A DNA stretch of 64,000 bases from Bradyrhizobium sp. Ce-3. GTDB taxonomy: Bacteria; Pseudomonadota; Alphaproteobacteria; Rhizobiales; Xanthobacteraceae. Positions 31,340 through 40,185 of this stretch are shown one piece after another. The stretch spans positions 62,001 through 126,000 of the forward strand of contig NZ_BQUV01000001.1 in the NCBI RefSeq assembly GCF_022835695.1. Reading direction: 5' to 3'. A program made the translations under genes and the position numbers. The notes under the pieces are model-generated. The model made no database searches, was not told where the DNA came from, and saw nothing but the letters and a program-made list of their open reading frames with translations. How positions within the stretch are numbered: the stretch's first letter is position 1; each line of letters opens with the position of its first letter.

Positions 31340-32644
31340 ATGACCGAGACCGCTTCGTCGCTGATCCATCCCGGCTGGTTTGCCGCGATCGCCATCCTGC
31401 TGTGGGCCACCAGCCTGCTGCCGGAATTCCTCACTGCGCTTTTGTTCTTCGCCGCAGTGGCGGTGTTCCGCGCCGCACCGCCCGACGTGCTGTTCTCCGG
31501 CTTCCAGTCGGAGGCGTTCTGGCTGGTGCTCGGCGGCTTCGTGATCGGCACTGCGATCCGCAAGGTCGGGCTCGCCGACCGGATCGCCGCCCTGCTCGCG
31601 GAGCATCTCAACGGCTCCAGGTTTCGGATGGTGGCCGGCGTCATCCTGCTCACCTACGCGCTGGCCTTCGTGATGCCCTCGAACATGGGCCGCATCGCGC
31701 TCTTGATGCCGATCATCCTGGCGCTGGCGGATCGCGCCGGCCTCACCGAGGGATCGCCGGGCCGCTATGCGCTCGCGCTCGCGGTGGGCTTCGGCACCTA
31801 TCAGCTCTCTGCATCGATCCTGCCGGCCAATGTGCCGAATTTGATCATGACCGGCGCCGCCGAGCGCGCCTATGGCGTGCATTTCGACTACCTGTCGTAT
31901 CTCGTGCTGCATGCGCCCGTGGTCGGCATCCTCAAGGGCATCGTGCTGGTCGGTTGTCTGGTGTGGTTGTTTCCGGCATCGCCCAAACCGATCGAGGGCA
32001 ACGCCAAGACGACGCCGATGAGCACGGCCGAATGGCGGCTCTCGATCATCCTGCTTGCGACGCTCGCCTTCTGGATGACGGACTCGCTGCACGGCATCCG
32101 CCCGGCCTGGGTCGGGCTGGTGTCGGCGTGCCTCTGCCTGCTGCCGCGCGTCGGCTTCCTCAACGGCGAGGAATTCGCCGCCGGCGTCAATGTCCGCACC
32201 TGCATCTATCTCGGCGGCATCCTCGGGCTTGCCGCGGTCGTCGCCTGGTCCGGACTCGGGACCACGATCGGCGATCTCATCATTCCGCATCTGCCGCTCG
32301 ACCCGGCCCGGCCGGCGGCGGATTTCGCCTCGATGATCGGGCTCGCCAGCCTGCTCAATTTCGTCGTCACCGCCAACGGCGTCCCTGCCGTGTTCACGCC
32401 GCTCGCCTCCTCGCTCGCCGCGCATACGGGCCTCACACTGCCGACCGTGCTGATGTCGCAAGTGTTCGCCTATGCGACGCCGCTGCTGCCCTATCAGGCC
32501 GCGCCGATCGTCGTCGCCGCCGGCATGGCGCGGGTGCCGACCAGCGCGGCGGTCAAGATGTGTCTCCTTGTCGGCGTGATCTCGTTCGTGGTGCTGGCGC
32601 CGCTTTATTTGCTCTGGTTTCGGCTGCTCGGCTGGATCGGCTGA
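31340..32644 (+). CDS. DASS/SLC13-type anion transporter
   Basis: A 434-residue membrane protein with about 11-12 hydrophobic helices. ILLWATSLLPEFLTALLFFA and WLVLGGFVIGTAIRKVGLA fit the first half of the divalent anion:Na+ symporter fold; SILPANVPNLIMTG and NFVVTANGVPAVFTPLASSL are placed like the two SNT substrate-site motifs, with Asn and Thr partly changed. It probably imports di- or tricarboxylates, sulfate or a related anion. The Shine-Dalgarno site is weak. Genes on either side have no clear metabolic link. Confidence 0.85.
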   Translation: MTETASSLIHPGWFAAIAILLWATSLLPEFLTALLFFAAVAVFRAAPPDVLFSGFQSEAFWLVLGGFVIGTAIRKVGLADRIAALLAEHLNGSRFRMVAGVILLTYALAFVMPSNMGRIALLMPIILALADRAGLTEGSPGRYALALAVGFGTYQLSASILPANVPNLIMTGAAERAYGVHFDYLSYLVLHAPVVGILKGIVLVGCLVWLFPASPKPIEGNAKTTPMSTAEWRLSIILLATLAFWMTDSLHGIRPAWVGLVSACLCLLPRVGFLNGEEFAAGVNVRTCIYLGGILGLAAVVAWSGLGTTIGDLIIPHLPLDPARPAADFASMIGLASLLNFVVTANGVPAVFTPLASSLAAHTGLTLPTVLMSQVFAYATPLLPYQAAPIVVAAGMARVPTSAAVKMCLLVGVISFVVLAPLYLLWFRLLGWIG

Positions 32645-32743
32645 GGGAGGTCGCGGGGAATATCGCGCCGTCGCGTCACGAAAGCGCGATATGCTTGCCG
32701 TGATGAGTCCTGACGAGGACGCAAGTTGCGGAACTGACGACGC

Positions 32744-33967
32744 TTGAACGACACCGACGTCCAACAGCCCAATCCACCGGCCGCCACCGCGAGCGCTGCG
32801 CATTCGCCGCTCGAGGTGCTGCTGATTTTCCTCAAGCTCGGCGTCACCTGCTTCGGCGGTCCGATCGCCCATATCGGATATTTCCGTGACGAGTTCGTCA
32901 CGCGCCGGCGCTGGCTCGACGAGCAGGCCTATGCGGATCTGGTCGCGCTCTGCCAATTCCTGCCGGGCCCGGCGAGCAGCCAGGTCGGCTTTTCGCTCGG
33001 GCTGCTGCGCGCGGGCTATTGGGGCGCCCTGGCGGCCTGGACCGGCTTCACGCTGCCGTCTGCGCTTGCGCTGGTGCTGTTTGGCTATGGCGCCGGCGGA
33101 TTGAGCGGCCCGGCAGGCATCGGCCTGGTGCACGGCCTCAAGCTGGTGGCGGTTGCGATCGTGGCCCAGGCGGTCTGGGGCATGGCGCGCTCGCTCTGTC
33201 CCGACCGTGAGCGCGCATCAATCGCGACCGTGGCAGCCCTCATCATCCTCGCGAGCTCCTCGTCGATCGCGCAGATCGGGGCGATCGTCCTCGGCGCCGT
33301 CGCCGGGCTGTGGTTCTGCCGGGCGCAACCGGCCAACGGCGCGACCCACATCGCGATGCCGGTGTCGCGCCGCGTCGGCGTGGCCGCGCTGATCCTGTTC
33401 CTTGCCCTGCTGGCCGGATTGCCGCTGCTGTCGCGGACATGGCCCGGCGCCGGCCTGTTCGAGGCCTTCTACCGCTCCGGCGCGCTGGTGTTCGGCGGCG
33501 GCCACGTCGTGCTGCCGTTGCTGCGCGAAGCGGTGTTGACGCCGGGCTGGATCGGCGACGACGCGTTCCTGACCGGCTATGGCGCGGCGCAGGCCGTACC
33601 CGGCCCGCTGTTCACCTTCGCCGCCTATCTCGGCGCCGTGATCGGGGGCGTGCCGGGCGCCATCACAGGCCTCGTCGGCATTTTCCTGCCGGGACTTCTC
33701 ATCCTGCTCGCGGCGCTGCCGTTCTGGGACGGCTTCCGCAAGCGGCCCGCGGCGCAGGCGATGATGCGCGGCGTCAACGCCGCCGTCGTCGGTATCCTCG
33801 GTGCCGCGCTCTACGATCCGGTCTGGACCAGCAGCGTGCACCGTCCGCTCGATTTCGGCATTGCGCTGGCCGGCTTCGTCCTGCTCACGGCATGGCGCGC
33901 GCCGCCGCTCGTGGTGGTCGTGCTCAGCGCGGCGGCCGGCATCGCCATGGCGCTCCTGCAATCGTGA
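32744..33967 (+). CDS. chrA: ChrA-type chromate transporter, two-domain form
   Basis: A 407-residue membrane protein with two CHR domains. The first has FLKLGVTCFGGPIAHIGYFR and ALCQFLPGPASSQVGFSLG; the second has SGALVFGGGHVVLPLLRE and YGAAQAVPGPLFTFAAYLG. These paired FGG and PGP motifs are the hallmark of ChrA, which exports chromate. The start is a TTG with little upstream support; no ATG opens the conserved domain. There is no chrB regulator next to it, so it may be a chromosomal housekeeping copy. It is on the same strand as the DASS gene, 99 bases downstream. Confidence 0.93.
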   Translation: MNDTDVQQPNPPAATASAAHSPLEVLLIFLKLGVTCFGGPIAHIGYFRDEFVTRRRWLDEQAYADLVALCQFLPGPASSQVGFSLGLLRAGYWGALAAWTGFTLPSALALVLFGYGAGGLSGPAGIGLVHGLKLVAVAIVAQAVWGMARSLCPDRERASIATVAALIILASSSSIAQIGAIVLGAVAGLWFCRAQPANGATHIAMPVSRRVGVAALILFLALLAGLPLLSRTWPGAGLFEAFYRSGALVFGGGHVVLPLLREAVLTPGWIGDDAFLTGYGAAQAVPGPLFTFAAYLGAVIGGVPGAITGLVGIFLPGLLILLAALPFWDGFRKRPAAQAMMRGVNAAVVGILGAALYDPVWTSSVHRPLDFGIALAGFVLLTAWRAPPLVVVVLSAAAGIAMALLQS

Positions 33968-34036
33968 ACGGCCGCTCCGGCCCATCGGCCTCCGGATTAA
34001 GAACGCCTTCACGGCTGGCCACCATGATGGGAGGGT

Positions 34037-35191
34037 ATGCCAAGTGCCTCTACATCACCGGATTCCACCCGGGTTCCTGTGCTGGACCTGCTGCGGCTCG
34101 CCGCGGTCGGGGCCGTGATCCTGTATCATTACGGCTTCTGGGGCACCGCATCGCACGGCGTCCAGAAAGTGGCGTTGCCGTATCTCGCCCCGATCGCCCA
34201 GTACGGCTTTCTCGGCGTCCCCGTGTTCTTCGCGATCTCCGGCTTCGTCATCGCCTATTCGGCCGAAGGCCGCACGCCGGTCGGCTTTGCGATCGCCCGC
34301 TTCAGCCGGATCTATCCGACCTTCGTCATCTGCATGACGTTCACGTTCCTCGCGACGCTGCTGCTGGGCCACGACTATTTCCACGCGACATGGCAGCAAT
34401 GGTTGGCAAACCTGTTCATTGCGGCGCCGATGCTCGGCCAGCCCTACATGGACGACGCCTACTGGTCACTGGTGATCGAGGTGGTGTTCTACGCCTGGGT
34501 CGCGCTGTTCCTGGCCTGGGGCATCTTTCCACGGCGGATCGACACGATCATCGTGGCATGGATCGCGATCACCTTCGCCAACGAGCTGACGCTCGACGTT
34601 CCCTTGTTCGAGAAACTCTTCATGGCCGACGACAGCGGTTTCTTCGCCGTTGGCCTCCTGATCTACGAACATTACCGCGGACGCCGCGACACCAGGCTCT
34701 ACAGCCTGCTGACGCTGGCGATGGGCACCGCGACGTTCCAGGCCGTGCACAAGCTGGAGCGGCTCGGCGTCCACACCCATGGCAGCTTCGACCCGCGCGT
34801 CGTCACGGCGATCTGCATCGTGTCGCTCGGCATCGTGTTCGCCGCCACCCGCATCAAGTCCGTGCCGCTGCCGGACATCGTCGTCAGGGCCGTCGGCGGC
34901 ATCACCTATCCGCTCTACCTGCTGCATCTTCAACTCGGCTACGTGATCCTGCTCCTGATCACGCCAACGCCGGACGCGCTCTCGACCGCGCTCGTGGTGG
35001 CCGGCATGGTCGCGCTGGCGTGGTTCGTCTGGCGCTTCCTCGAAAGCCCGGCGCATTATCTCGTCAGGGACAGGCTGACGATGCTGGCCTCACGCCACGG
35101 CTGGCCATCGCGCATTGGTGCTGACGATGCGCGGATCAATTCGAGCCGCATCGCCGCGCCGGCCGAGGCCGGGCGGATCGCCAATCACTGA
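34037..35191 (+). CDS. Membrane-bound acyltransferase (OafA/NolX-type, acyltransferase 3)
   Basis: A 384-residue integral membrane protein with about ten helices. VLDLLRLAAVGAVILYHYGF carries the conserved His-containing start; VPVFFAISGFVIAYS and AYWSLVIEVVFYAWVALF, with the Ser/Glu motif, follow. Members transfer acyl groups to surface sugars such as LPS O-antigen, exopolysaccharide or Nod factors. The sugar target cannot be said. The end of the gene, ATCGCCAATCACTGA, is repeated at 36012-36026 beyond the next pseudogene. A GGGAGG site precedes the ATG closely. Confidence 0.9.
   Translation: MPSASTSPDSTRVPVLDLLRLAAVGAVILYHYGFWGTASHGVQKVALPYLAPIAQYGFLGVPVFFAISGFVIAYSAEGRTPVGFAIARFSRIYPTFVICMTFTFLATLLLGHDYFHATWQQWLANLFIAAPMLGQPYMDDAYWSLVIEVVFYAWVALFLAWGIFPRRIDTIIVAWIAITFANELTLDVPLFEKLFMADDSGFFAVGLLIYEHYRGRRDTRLYSLLTLAMGTATFQAVHKLERLGVHTHGSFDPRVVTAICIVSLGIVFAATRIKSVPLPDIVVRAVGGITYPLYLLHLQLGYVILLLITPTPDALSTALVVAGMVALAWFVWRFLESPAHYLVRDRLTMLASRHGWPSRIGADDARINSSRIAAPAEAGRIANH
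35177..35191. repeat. Direct repeat copy 1 (15 bp) at the acyltransferase end
   Basis: ATCGCCAATCACTGA includes the acyltransferase stop codon. An identical copy is at 36012-36026. Similarity continues loosely for about 15 bases (TTGCC), after a one-base gap. Confidence 0.7.
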
Positions 35192-35379
35192 TTGCCCGAC
35201 GGCGCAAGTTTGCACGACGACCTCCGTCGTCATTCCCCGGTGCGCAATTGCGCACCTGAGGGCGACGCGCAAACAGCTCGCTGATAGCAGCCCCTGGCGG
35301 CGTCGCGATCACGGGCGCGGCTCCTTGTTGTGTGCCCATACTCGTGGCGGCGTGACGCGACGGGCAGATATATCGCTCA

Positions 35380-35902
35380 TCACCGTTTCGGAGGAGGCCC
35401 GCTCGCGAAAGCCGGGTTAACGGCAACGTTGTGAAACGACGCTATCCACCAACCGTCCGCCCGTCGCACAAGAACCTGCTCCAGCCGGGTGTGTAACGCA
35501 CCGTCGATGAACTGGACGCCTGGGGGAGCTTGCTGCACACCCGCCACGACCGTCAATGTATCGACGATCGCAACGTCTGGCTTGATCAGCGCGATGTGCT
35601 CGATCTGGATGTGATTGGTACTGCCCTTGTAAATCGTCGAGAAGATGCGCTCATGTTGGGCGACAAATGGCGGTTTGCCGATTGAGAACATGCCAAAGAT
35701 ATTGGTGAAAACAATATCGGGAAGCGCTCGATCGGCAAAACGCCTCGGCGCTGCCGCTATTCCAGGCTGCTTCTTCCGCAGCGACAAGGGCGGCGATCTC
35801 TGACCGCATTTCTTGGCTCACCGCAAGATTTTCGGCCATGGCCGGCTCCTTGACCGTGATCAGCAGCAGGAAGGCGACAAGCTTCAGCCAGCGTGATTGC
35901 AT
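35380..35902 (-). pseudogene. Exported SgcJ/EcaC-like (SnoaL fold) gene with a one-base frameshift
   Basis: The N-terminal part (MQSRWLKLVAFLLLITVKEP signal, then EIAALVAAEEAAWNSGSAEAF) lies in one frame. The C-terminal part (ADRALPDIVFTNIFGMFSIG ... GWWIASFHNVAVNP) lies in the next, as in SgcJ/EcaC-family proteins of the NTF2 fold. Removing one T from a TTTT run (AAAA at 35737-35740 on the plus strand) would restore EAF-ADRALPD as a continuous family sequence. As written the reading frame stops after about 84 residues. A sequencing error or phase-variable T-tract is possible. The stretch has lower GC than its surroundings and lies inside a short direct repeat. Confidence 0.75.
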
Positions 35903-36011
35903 CACACGTCCCCCGCAAAGCTCGCCTTCAGGATTGCCTAGTTCTGTAGCGTGAGCAATGCCCCTTATAGGCTCGCGCTCTCCCGAGAAAGCTCAGCACT
36001 CCGCCCCCCAA

Positions 36012-36026
36012 ATCGCCAATCACTGA
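36012..36026. repeat. Direct repeat copy 2 (15 bp)
   Basis: ATCGCCAATCACTGA, identical to 35177-35191 at the end of the acyltransferase gene. The two copies bracket 820 bases with the frameshifted gene. Confidence 0.7.
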
Positions 36027-36103
36027 GTTGCCTGGGAGCAAGCCCCGCTTCATTATGAAGCTGCTAAACCCAGCCGTCGCACCCGCACGATTTCGGAATA
36101 ATG

Positions 36104-36199
36104 GAAAAATATCGCTGATTTGCCCGACGTGTCAAGTTGCCGTATCGAGCGCCGCTAGCTGTCGTTGTCTACTGTGCATGGGGTTGTTTTCGATATTTT
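36104..36199. repeat. Candidate dispersed repeat with 9-bp inverted ends
   Basis: AAAATATCG at 36104 and CGATATTTT ending at 36199 are inverted. Inside are CTGATTTGCCCGACGTGTCA and GCATGGGGTTGTTTTCG, which I recall as part of a repeat in Bradyrhizobium intergenic regions. Only one full copy is present here; a related scrap (TGATTGCCCGACGGCGCAAG) follows 35189. Confidence 0.4.
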
Positions 36200-36475
36200 G
36201 GTCGAGCGCCCCCGGGGACAGCGGGCTATCGCGCCTATGGCGCTCAGCCCACGTTCGTCATCCCGGTCAAGCAGGGCGATGACAACGAGGGTGGGGATCG
36301 CCGGGACGACGGCCGAATTCCCGGCACGATCAGGTTGAAAACGCCTGCGAATCGCACCCAATCGTTTCAAAAATGCCCTGTCCCTCACCCCGTGCAGGGC
36401 CAAAATCCCTGCAAGACCCTTGACATAGCTGCCCTTTCGGCAGAACGCGTGTGGTCAAGCCGTCATGGACTGTTC

Positions 36476-37624
36476 ATGGATCTGATTAGCACGACCTCCG
36501 ACCTCGCCGCCGCCTGCGACCGGCTCGCCCAACACAAGGTCATCACCGTCGACACCGAGTTCCTGCGGGAGACGACCTACTATCCCCTGCTCTGCGTCGT
36601 GCAGATGGCGAGCGCGGACGAAGCCGTCGTGGTCGACGCGCTGGCGCCCGGCATCGACCTCAAGCCGTTCTTCGAGCTGATGTCGAATGAAGCCGTGCTG
36701 AAGGTTTTCCACGCCGCGCGGCAGGACATCGAAATCGTCTGGCACCTCTCCGGCACGATCCCGCATCCGATCTTCGACACCCAGGTCGCCGCCATGGTGC
36801 TCGGCTATGGCGACAGCATCGCCTACGACCAGCTGGTCGATCGCGTCACCGGCCACCGTCCCGACAAGACCCACCGTTTCACCGACTGGTCGCGCCGCCC
36901 GCTGACCGACGAGCAGCTGCATTACGCCGTCTCCGACGTCACCCATCTGCGCGAAGTGTTCGCAGCGCTCGATGCCGATCTGAAGAAGCGCGACCGCAGC
37001 GACTGGGTCAGCGAGGAGATGGAGATCCTGACCTCGCCGAAGACTTACGATTTCCATCCCGAGCGCGCCTGGGAGCGACTCAAGACCCGCGTCCGCAAGC
37101 CGCGCGAGCTCGCGGTGCTGATCGAGGTCGCCGCCTGGCGCGAGCAGGAGGCGCAGAGCCGCGACGTGCCGCGCTCGCGCGTGCTCAAGGACGACGCGGT
37201 CGGCGACATCGCCACCCATGCGCCGACCTCGCTCGACAAGCTCGGCAATCTGCGTTCGCTGCCGAAGGGTTTCGAGCGCTCGAAATGGGGTGCCGACATC
37301 ATTGCCGCCGTGCAGCGCGGGCTCGCCCGCGATCAGGCGACGCTGCCCAAGCTGGAAAAGCCGCGCAACAATTCCAACGGTGCGGCGACCGTCGAGCTGT
37401 TGAAGGTGCTGCTCCGCATGACCTCGGAGCGCCACGGCGTCGCCAGCAAGGTGATCGCCACCGTCGACGATCTCGAGCAGATCGCGGCCAGCGATCAGGC
37501 CGAGGTCGGCGCCCTGCACGGCTGGCGGCGCGAATTGTTCGGCGAGGCGGCACTCAAGCTCAAGCACGGCCAGCTCGCGCTGGCGATCGACAAGGGCCGC
37601 GTGGTGCGGGTGGATCGCGACTAG
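36476..37624 (+). CDS. rnd: Ribonuclease D
   Basis: A 382-residue DEDDy 3'-5' exonuclease. ExoI motif [16 protein letters not shown] (Asp26, Glu28), Exo[16 protein letters not shown], Exo[14 protein letters not shown] with the Tyr. One HRDC domain spans about 205-290 ([15 protein letters not shown] ...), and a second C-terminal helical domain follows. It trims tRNA and other stable RNA 3' ends. The ATG at 36476 was chosen because the family starts at [11 protein letters not shown]. The gene stands alone, with cspA downstream. Confidence 0.97.
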   Translation: MDLISTTSDLAAACDRLAQHKVITVDTEFLRETTYYPLLCVVQMASADEAVVVDALAPGIDLKPFFELMSNEAVLKVFHAARQDIEIVWHLSGTIPHPIFDTQVAAMVLGYGDSIAYDQLVDRVTGHRPDKTHRFTDWSRRPLTDEQLHYAVSDVTHLREVFAALDADLKKRDRSDWVSEEMEILTSPKTYDFHPERAWERLKTRVRKPRELAVLIEVAAWREQEAQSRDVPRSRVLKDDAVGDIATHAPTSLDKLGNLRSLPKGFERSKWGADIIAAVQRGLARDQATLPKLEKPRNNSNGAATVELLKVLLRMTSERHGVASKVIATVDDLEQIAASDQAEVGALHGWRRELFGEAALKLKHGQLALAIDKGRVVRVDRD

Positions 37625-37993
37625 CGCACGTTACGTTGCAACGCGAAGAGGAACCCGGCATCGGCCAATGGCCGAACGCGCGGCTCCGGCTGCACGCGAC
37701 ACAGGCGCAGGTTGCGCCATGCGAAACCACCGCGCTTGCTAAGGCGCAATTTTCGTGTTGCAATCCCTTCACAATCGGATTGTGGCCGTTCGACTGTGCG
37801 TTTCACGACGTTGATATCCAAAGCTTCGATATCCAACGCTTCGATATCCAAGGCTTCGAGAGGCGAAACTTCGGACTTGAAGACGTTGGATCTGAAGACC
37901 CGGAAACCGAGCAGTCAGCGGAAAGCCCGTTTGTGGCGTGGCACGTGGAAAACGTGGCCGCGTCTTTTTTATGTCTAGACTGGGAGAGAGACG
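37625..37993. other. Region upstream of cspA
   Basis: A 369-base gap between rnd and cspA. It holds a three-unit 15-bp tandem repeat at 37813-37857, and a GGGAGAGAGACG ribosome-binding site for cspA. Cold-shock mRNAs often have long structured leaders; a leader could start here, but no cold-box is recognised and I see nothing else certain. Confidence 0.5.
37813..37857. repeat. Three tandem 15-bp repeats
   Basis: GATATCCAAAGCTTC, GATATCCAACGCTTC and GATATCCAAGGCTTC in a row, one variable base per unit; a fourth partial GA follows. The 15-bp period is in frame with three bases. It lies 137 bases upstream of the cspA ATG. Confidence 0.9.
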
Positions 37994-38197
37994 ATGCCGA
38001 AGGGTACCGTCAAATGGTTCAACCCGACCAAAGGCTACGGGTTCATCAAGCCGGCCGCCGGCGACAAGGATGTGTTCGTCCACATCTCGGCGGTCGAACG
38101 AGCGGGCCTCAGCACACTCAACGAGAACCAGACCGTCGAGTACGAGCTGGTGGAGAACCGCGGCAAGGCGTCGGCAGAGAACCTCAAGGTTCACTGA
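37994..38197 (+). CDS. cspA: Cold shock protein (CspA family)
   Basis: A 67-residue single cold-shock domain. RNP1 is KGYGFIKP and RNP2 is DVFVHISAV, with the usual start MPKGTVKWFNPTKGYGFI. It binds single-stranded RNA and DNA as a chaperone. GGGAGAGAGACG precedes the ATG. The end of the gene is tandemly duplicated (38181-38215). No other Csp is in the window. Confidence 0.97.
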   Translation: MPKGTVKWFNPTKGYGFIKPAAGDKDVFVHISAVERAGLSTLNENQTVEYELVENRGKASAENLKVH

Positions 38198-38215
38198 ACC
38201 TCCAAGGTTCACTGA
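38181..38215. repeat. Tandem duplication of the cspA 3' end
   Basis: ACCTCAAGGTTCACTGA (38181-38197, including the stop) is followed at once by ACCTCCAAGGTTCACTGA (38198-38215). The copy lies outside the reading frame and has one extra C. Confidence 0.85.
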
Positions 38216-38247
38216 TCGTCGCTGCTCGCGGATTTCATCCTGATGCC

Positions 38248-38272
38248 TCCCCCGGCCGCATCACCCGGGGGA
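38248..38272 (+). terminator. Weak hairpin after cspA
   Basis: TCCCCCGG pairs with CCGGGGGA across nine bases. The sequence after it is not a T run, so termination is unproven. Confidence 0.35.
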
Positions 38273-38304
38273 CCATTCTCGGGGATCCCCTCCGCAAACG
38301 CGCG

Positions 38305-38955
38305 CTACGGCGCCGGCGCGATCAGCGCGCTGTCGGTTGCCGCGCTGCCCTGCGTCTTGCAGACGTCGCCCTTGAGCGTGAGCCGGCCGGACGCCAGCAA
38401 CCGCAGCGCCTCCGGATAGATGCGATGCTCGATGGTGATCACGCGCGCGGCGAGCGTCTCGGCCGTGTCGTCGTCGGCCACCATGACCGCCCCTTGCATC
38501 ACGATCGGCCCGGCATCGGTCTCCGGGATCACGAAATGCACCGTCGCGCCGGACAGCTTGACCCCTGCGCGCAACGCCTGGCCGTGCGGGTCGAGGCCGG
38601 GGAAGCACGGCAGCAGCGAGGGATGGATGTTGAGCATCCGGCCGTACCAGTGCCGCACGAATTCGGCGGTGAACAGCCGCATGAAGCCGCCGAGGCAGAT
38701 CAGCTCGACCTGGCTGTCGTCGAGCGTCCGTTGCAGCGCCGCCTCGAAGCCGGCGCGGTCCTTGCCGAACGGCTTGCTCTCGATGACGACGGTCGGAATG
38801 CCGCTCGCAGCCGCCTTCTCGAGCCCGGGAGCATCGGAACGGTTGGAGATTACGGCGACGATCTCGGCCGGAAAATCCGCAGCCTTCGCAGCCTCGATCA
38901 GCGCGGCCATGTTGGAGCCGCGGCCGGAAATCAGGATGGCAGTGCGGCGCTTCAT
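38305..38955 (-). CDS. purN: Phosphoribosylglycinamide formyltransferase 1
   Basis: A 216-residue enzyme of purine synthesis that transfers formyl from 10-formyl-THF to [13 protein letters not shown] at the start is the GAR phosphate loop; [12 protein letters not shown] and [19 protein letters not shown] carry the catalytic Asn, His and the Asp in PETDAGPIV. The C-terminal about 20 residues ([18 protein letters not shown]) are less conserved. Its ATG overlaps the purM stop in ATGA, so the two are translationally coupled. purM lies upstream on the same strand. Confidence 0.97.
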   Translation of the reverse strand: MKRRTAILISGRGSNMAALIEAAKAADFPAEIVAVISNRSDAPGLEKAAASGIPTVVIESKPFGKDRAGFEAALQRTLDDSQVELICLGGFMRLFTAEFVRHWYGRMLNIHPSLLPCFPGLDPHGQALRAGVKLSGATVHFVIPETDAGPIVMQGAVMVADDDTAETLAARVITIEHRIYPEALRLLASGRLTLKGDVCKTQGSAATDSALIAPAP

Positions 38956-40025
38956 CTGGAGAGATCGAGATGGCCGTTATAGACCACGCGATGTTCGCCG
39001 CTAGCCTCGATCACCTCGCCGAGCACCGTCACGGTCTCGCCGCCGGCGGTGAAGGCCTCGGTCACCGCCTCGACCGCATCTCGCCTGACGATCGCGATCA
39101 TGCCGATGCCGCAGTTGAAGGTGCGCAGCAGCTCGAGCTCGGCGATGCCGCCCTGCTCGGCCAGCCATTTGAACACCGGCAACACCGGCAGCCGTGCCAG
39201 GTCGATGCCGACGCCGAGATGCTTCGGCAGCACGCGCGGGATGTTGTCGGTGAAGCCGCCGCCGGTGATGTGGGCGAGACCCTTCACCGCGCCGGTGTCG
39301 CGGATCGCGCGCAGGCAGGATTTCACATAGAGCCTGGTCGGCGTCAGCAGCGCGGCGCCGAGCGTCATCACCGGCGCGAACGGCGCCGGCGCGTCATAGG
39401 CCACGCCGGACTGCTCGACGATCTTGCGCACCAGCGAATAGCCGTTGGAGTGCACGCCGGACGAAGCCAGGCCGATCACGGCGTCGCCCGCCGCAATATC
39501 CCCGGTCGGCAGCAGGGTGCCGCGCTCGGCCGCACCGACCGCAAAGCCGCCGAGGTCGTAGTCGCCATCCTTGTAAAGGCCAGGCATCTCGGCGGTCTCA
39601 CCACCGATCAGCGCGCAGCTGGATTCCCGGCAACCTTCGGCGATGCCCGCGACGATCTGCGCGGTGGCCTCCGGATGCAGCTTGCCGCAGGCGAAATAGT
39701 CGAGGAAGAACAGCGGTTCCGCGCCCTGCACGACGAGGTCGTTGACCGACATCGCGACCAGGTCGATGCCGATGCCGCTATGGATGCCGGTCTCGATCGC
39801 GATCTTCAGCTTGGTGCCGACGCCATCGGTCGCGGCCACCAGGACAGGGTCCTTGAAGCCGGCGGCCTTGAGGTCGAACAGCCCGCCGAATCCGCCGATC
39901 TCGGCGTCCGCGCCCGGCCGTGCAGTGGCCCGCACCATCGGCTTGATCAGATCGACCAGACGATTGCCGGCGTCGATATCGACGCCCGAATCCGCGTAAG
40001 TGAGCCCGTTTTTGCGCTCGGTCAT
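38952..40025 (-). CDS. purM: Phosphoribosylformylglycinamidine cyclo-ligase
   Basis: A 357-residue AIR synthetase of purine biosynthesis. [18 protein letters not shown] starts it; [12 protein letters not shown] and [19 protein letters not shown] form the ATP site, followed by [11 protein letters not shown] and [14 protein letters not shown]. Full length. It closes the imidazole ring upstream of PurN's product use in the pathway. The ATG at 40025 is used; the apparent frame begins six bases earlier. The next gene upstream is divergent (40186). Confidence 0.97.
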   Translation of the reverse strand: MTERKNGLTYADSGVDIDAGNRLVDLIKPMVRATARPGADAEIGGFGGLFDLKAAGFKDPVLVAATDGVGTKLKIAIETGIHSGIGIDLVAMSVNDLVVQGAEPLFFLDYFACGKLHPEATAQIVAGIAEGCRESSCALIGGETAEMPGLYKDGDYDLGGFAVGAAERGTLLPTGDIAAGDAVIGLASSGVHSNGYSLVRKIVEQSGVAYDAPAPFAPVMTLGAALLTPTRLYVKSCLRAIRDTGAVKGLAHITGGGFTDNIPRVLPKHLGVGIDLARLPVLPVFKWLAEQGGIAELELLRTFNCGIGMIAIVRRDAVEAVTEAFTAGGETVTVLGEVIEASGEHRVVYNGHLDLSR

Positions 40026-40185
40026 GCCCAATTCCAGATGATCAGGGGCTGGTTACGAGGAATTCCGCCCCCGCGCAATGGCTCGCGGCATTGCTGCCAC
40101 GATACTATGTAGATAACACCCGGCCGTCGCGCAAAAGAGCCGGATATCGAGTAAAATCAGGCTTCTAGCCGGGAAGCGACCCAAC

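Larger units (their letters stand above)
35903..36475. other. Non-coding region before rnd
   Basis: A 573-base gap. It holds direct repeat copy 2 (36012-36026), a repeat-like element at 36104-36199, and a TTGACA at 36420-36425 with no good -10 partner. No gene was recognised; the long frame ending in rnd is open back to 36137, but its N-terminal part does not look like protein. Confidence 0.5.

Noticed and set aside
36420-36425. TTGACA as the rnd promoter
   Set aside because: At 16-18 bases downstream there is no plausible -10 element.
37813-37857. CRISPR array
   Set aside because: The units are only 15 bases and directly adjacent, with no spacers and no cas genes.
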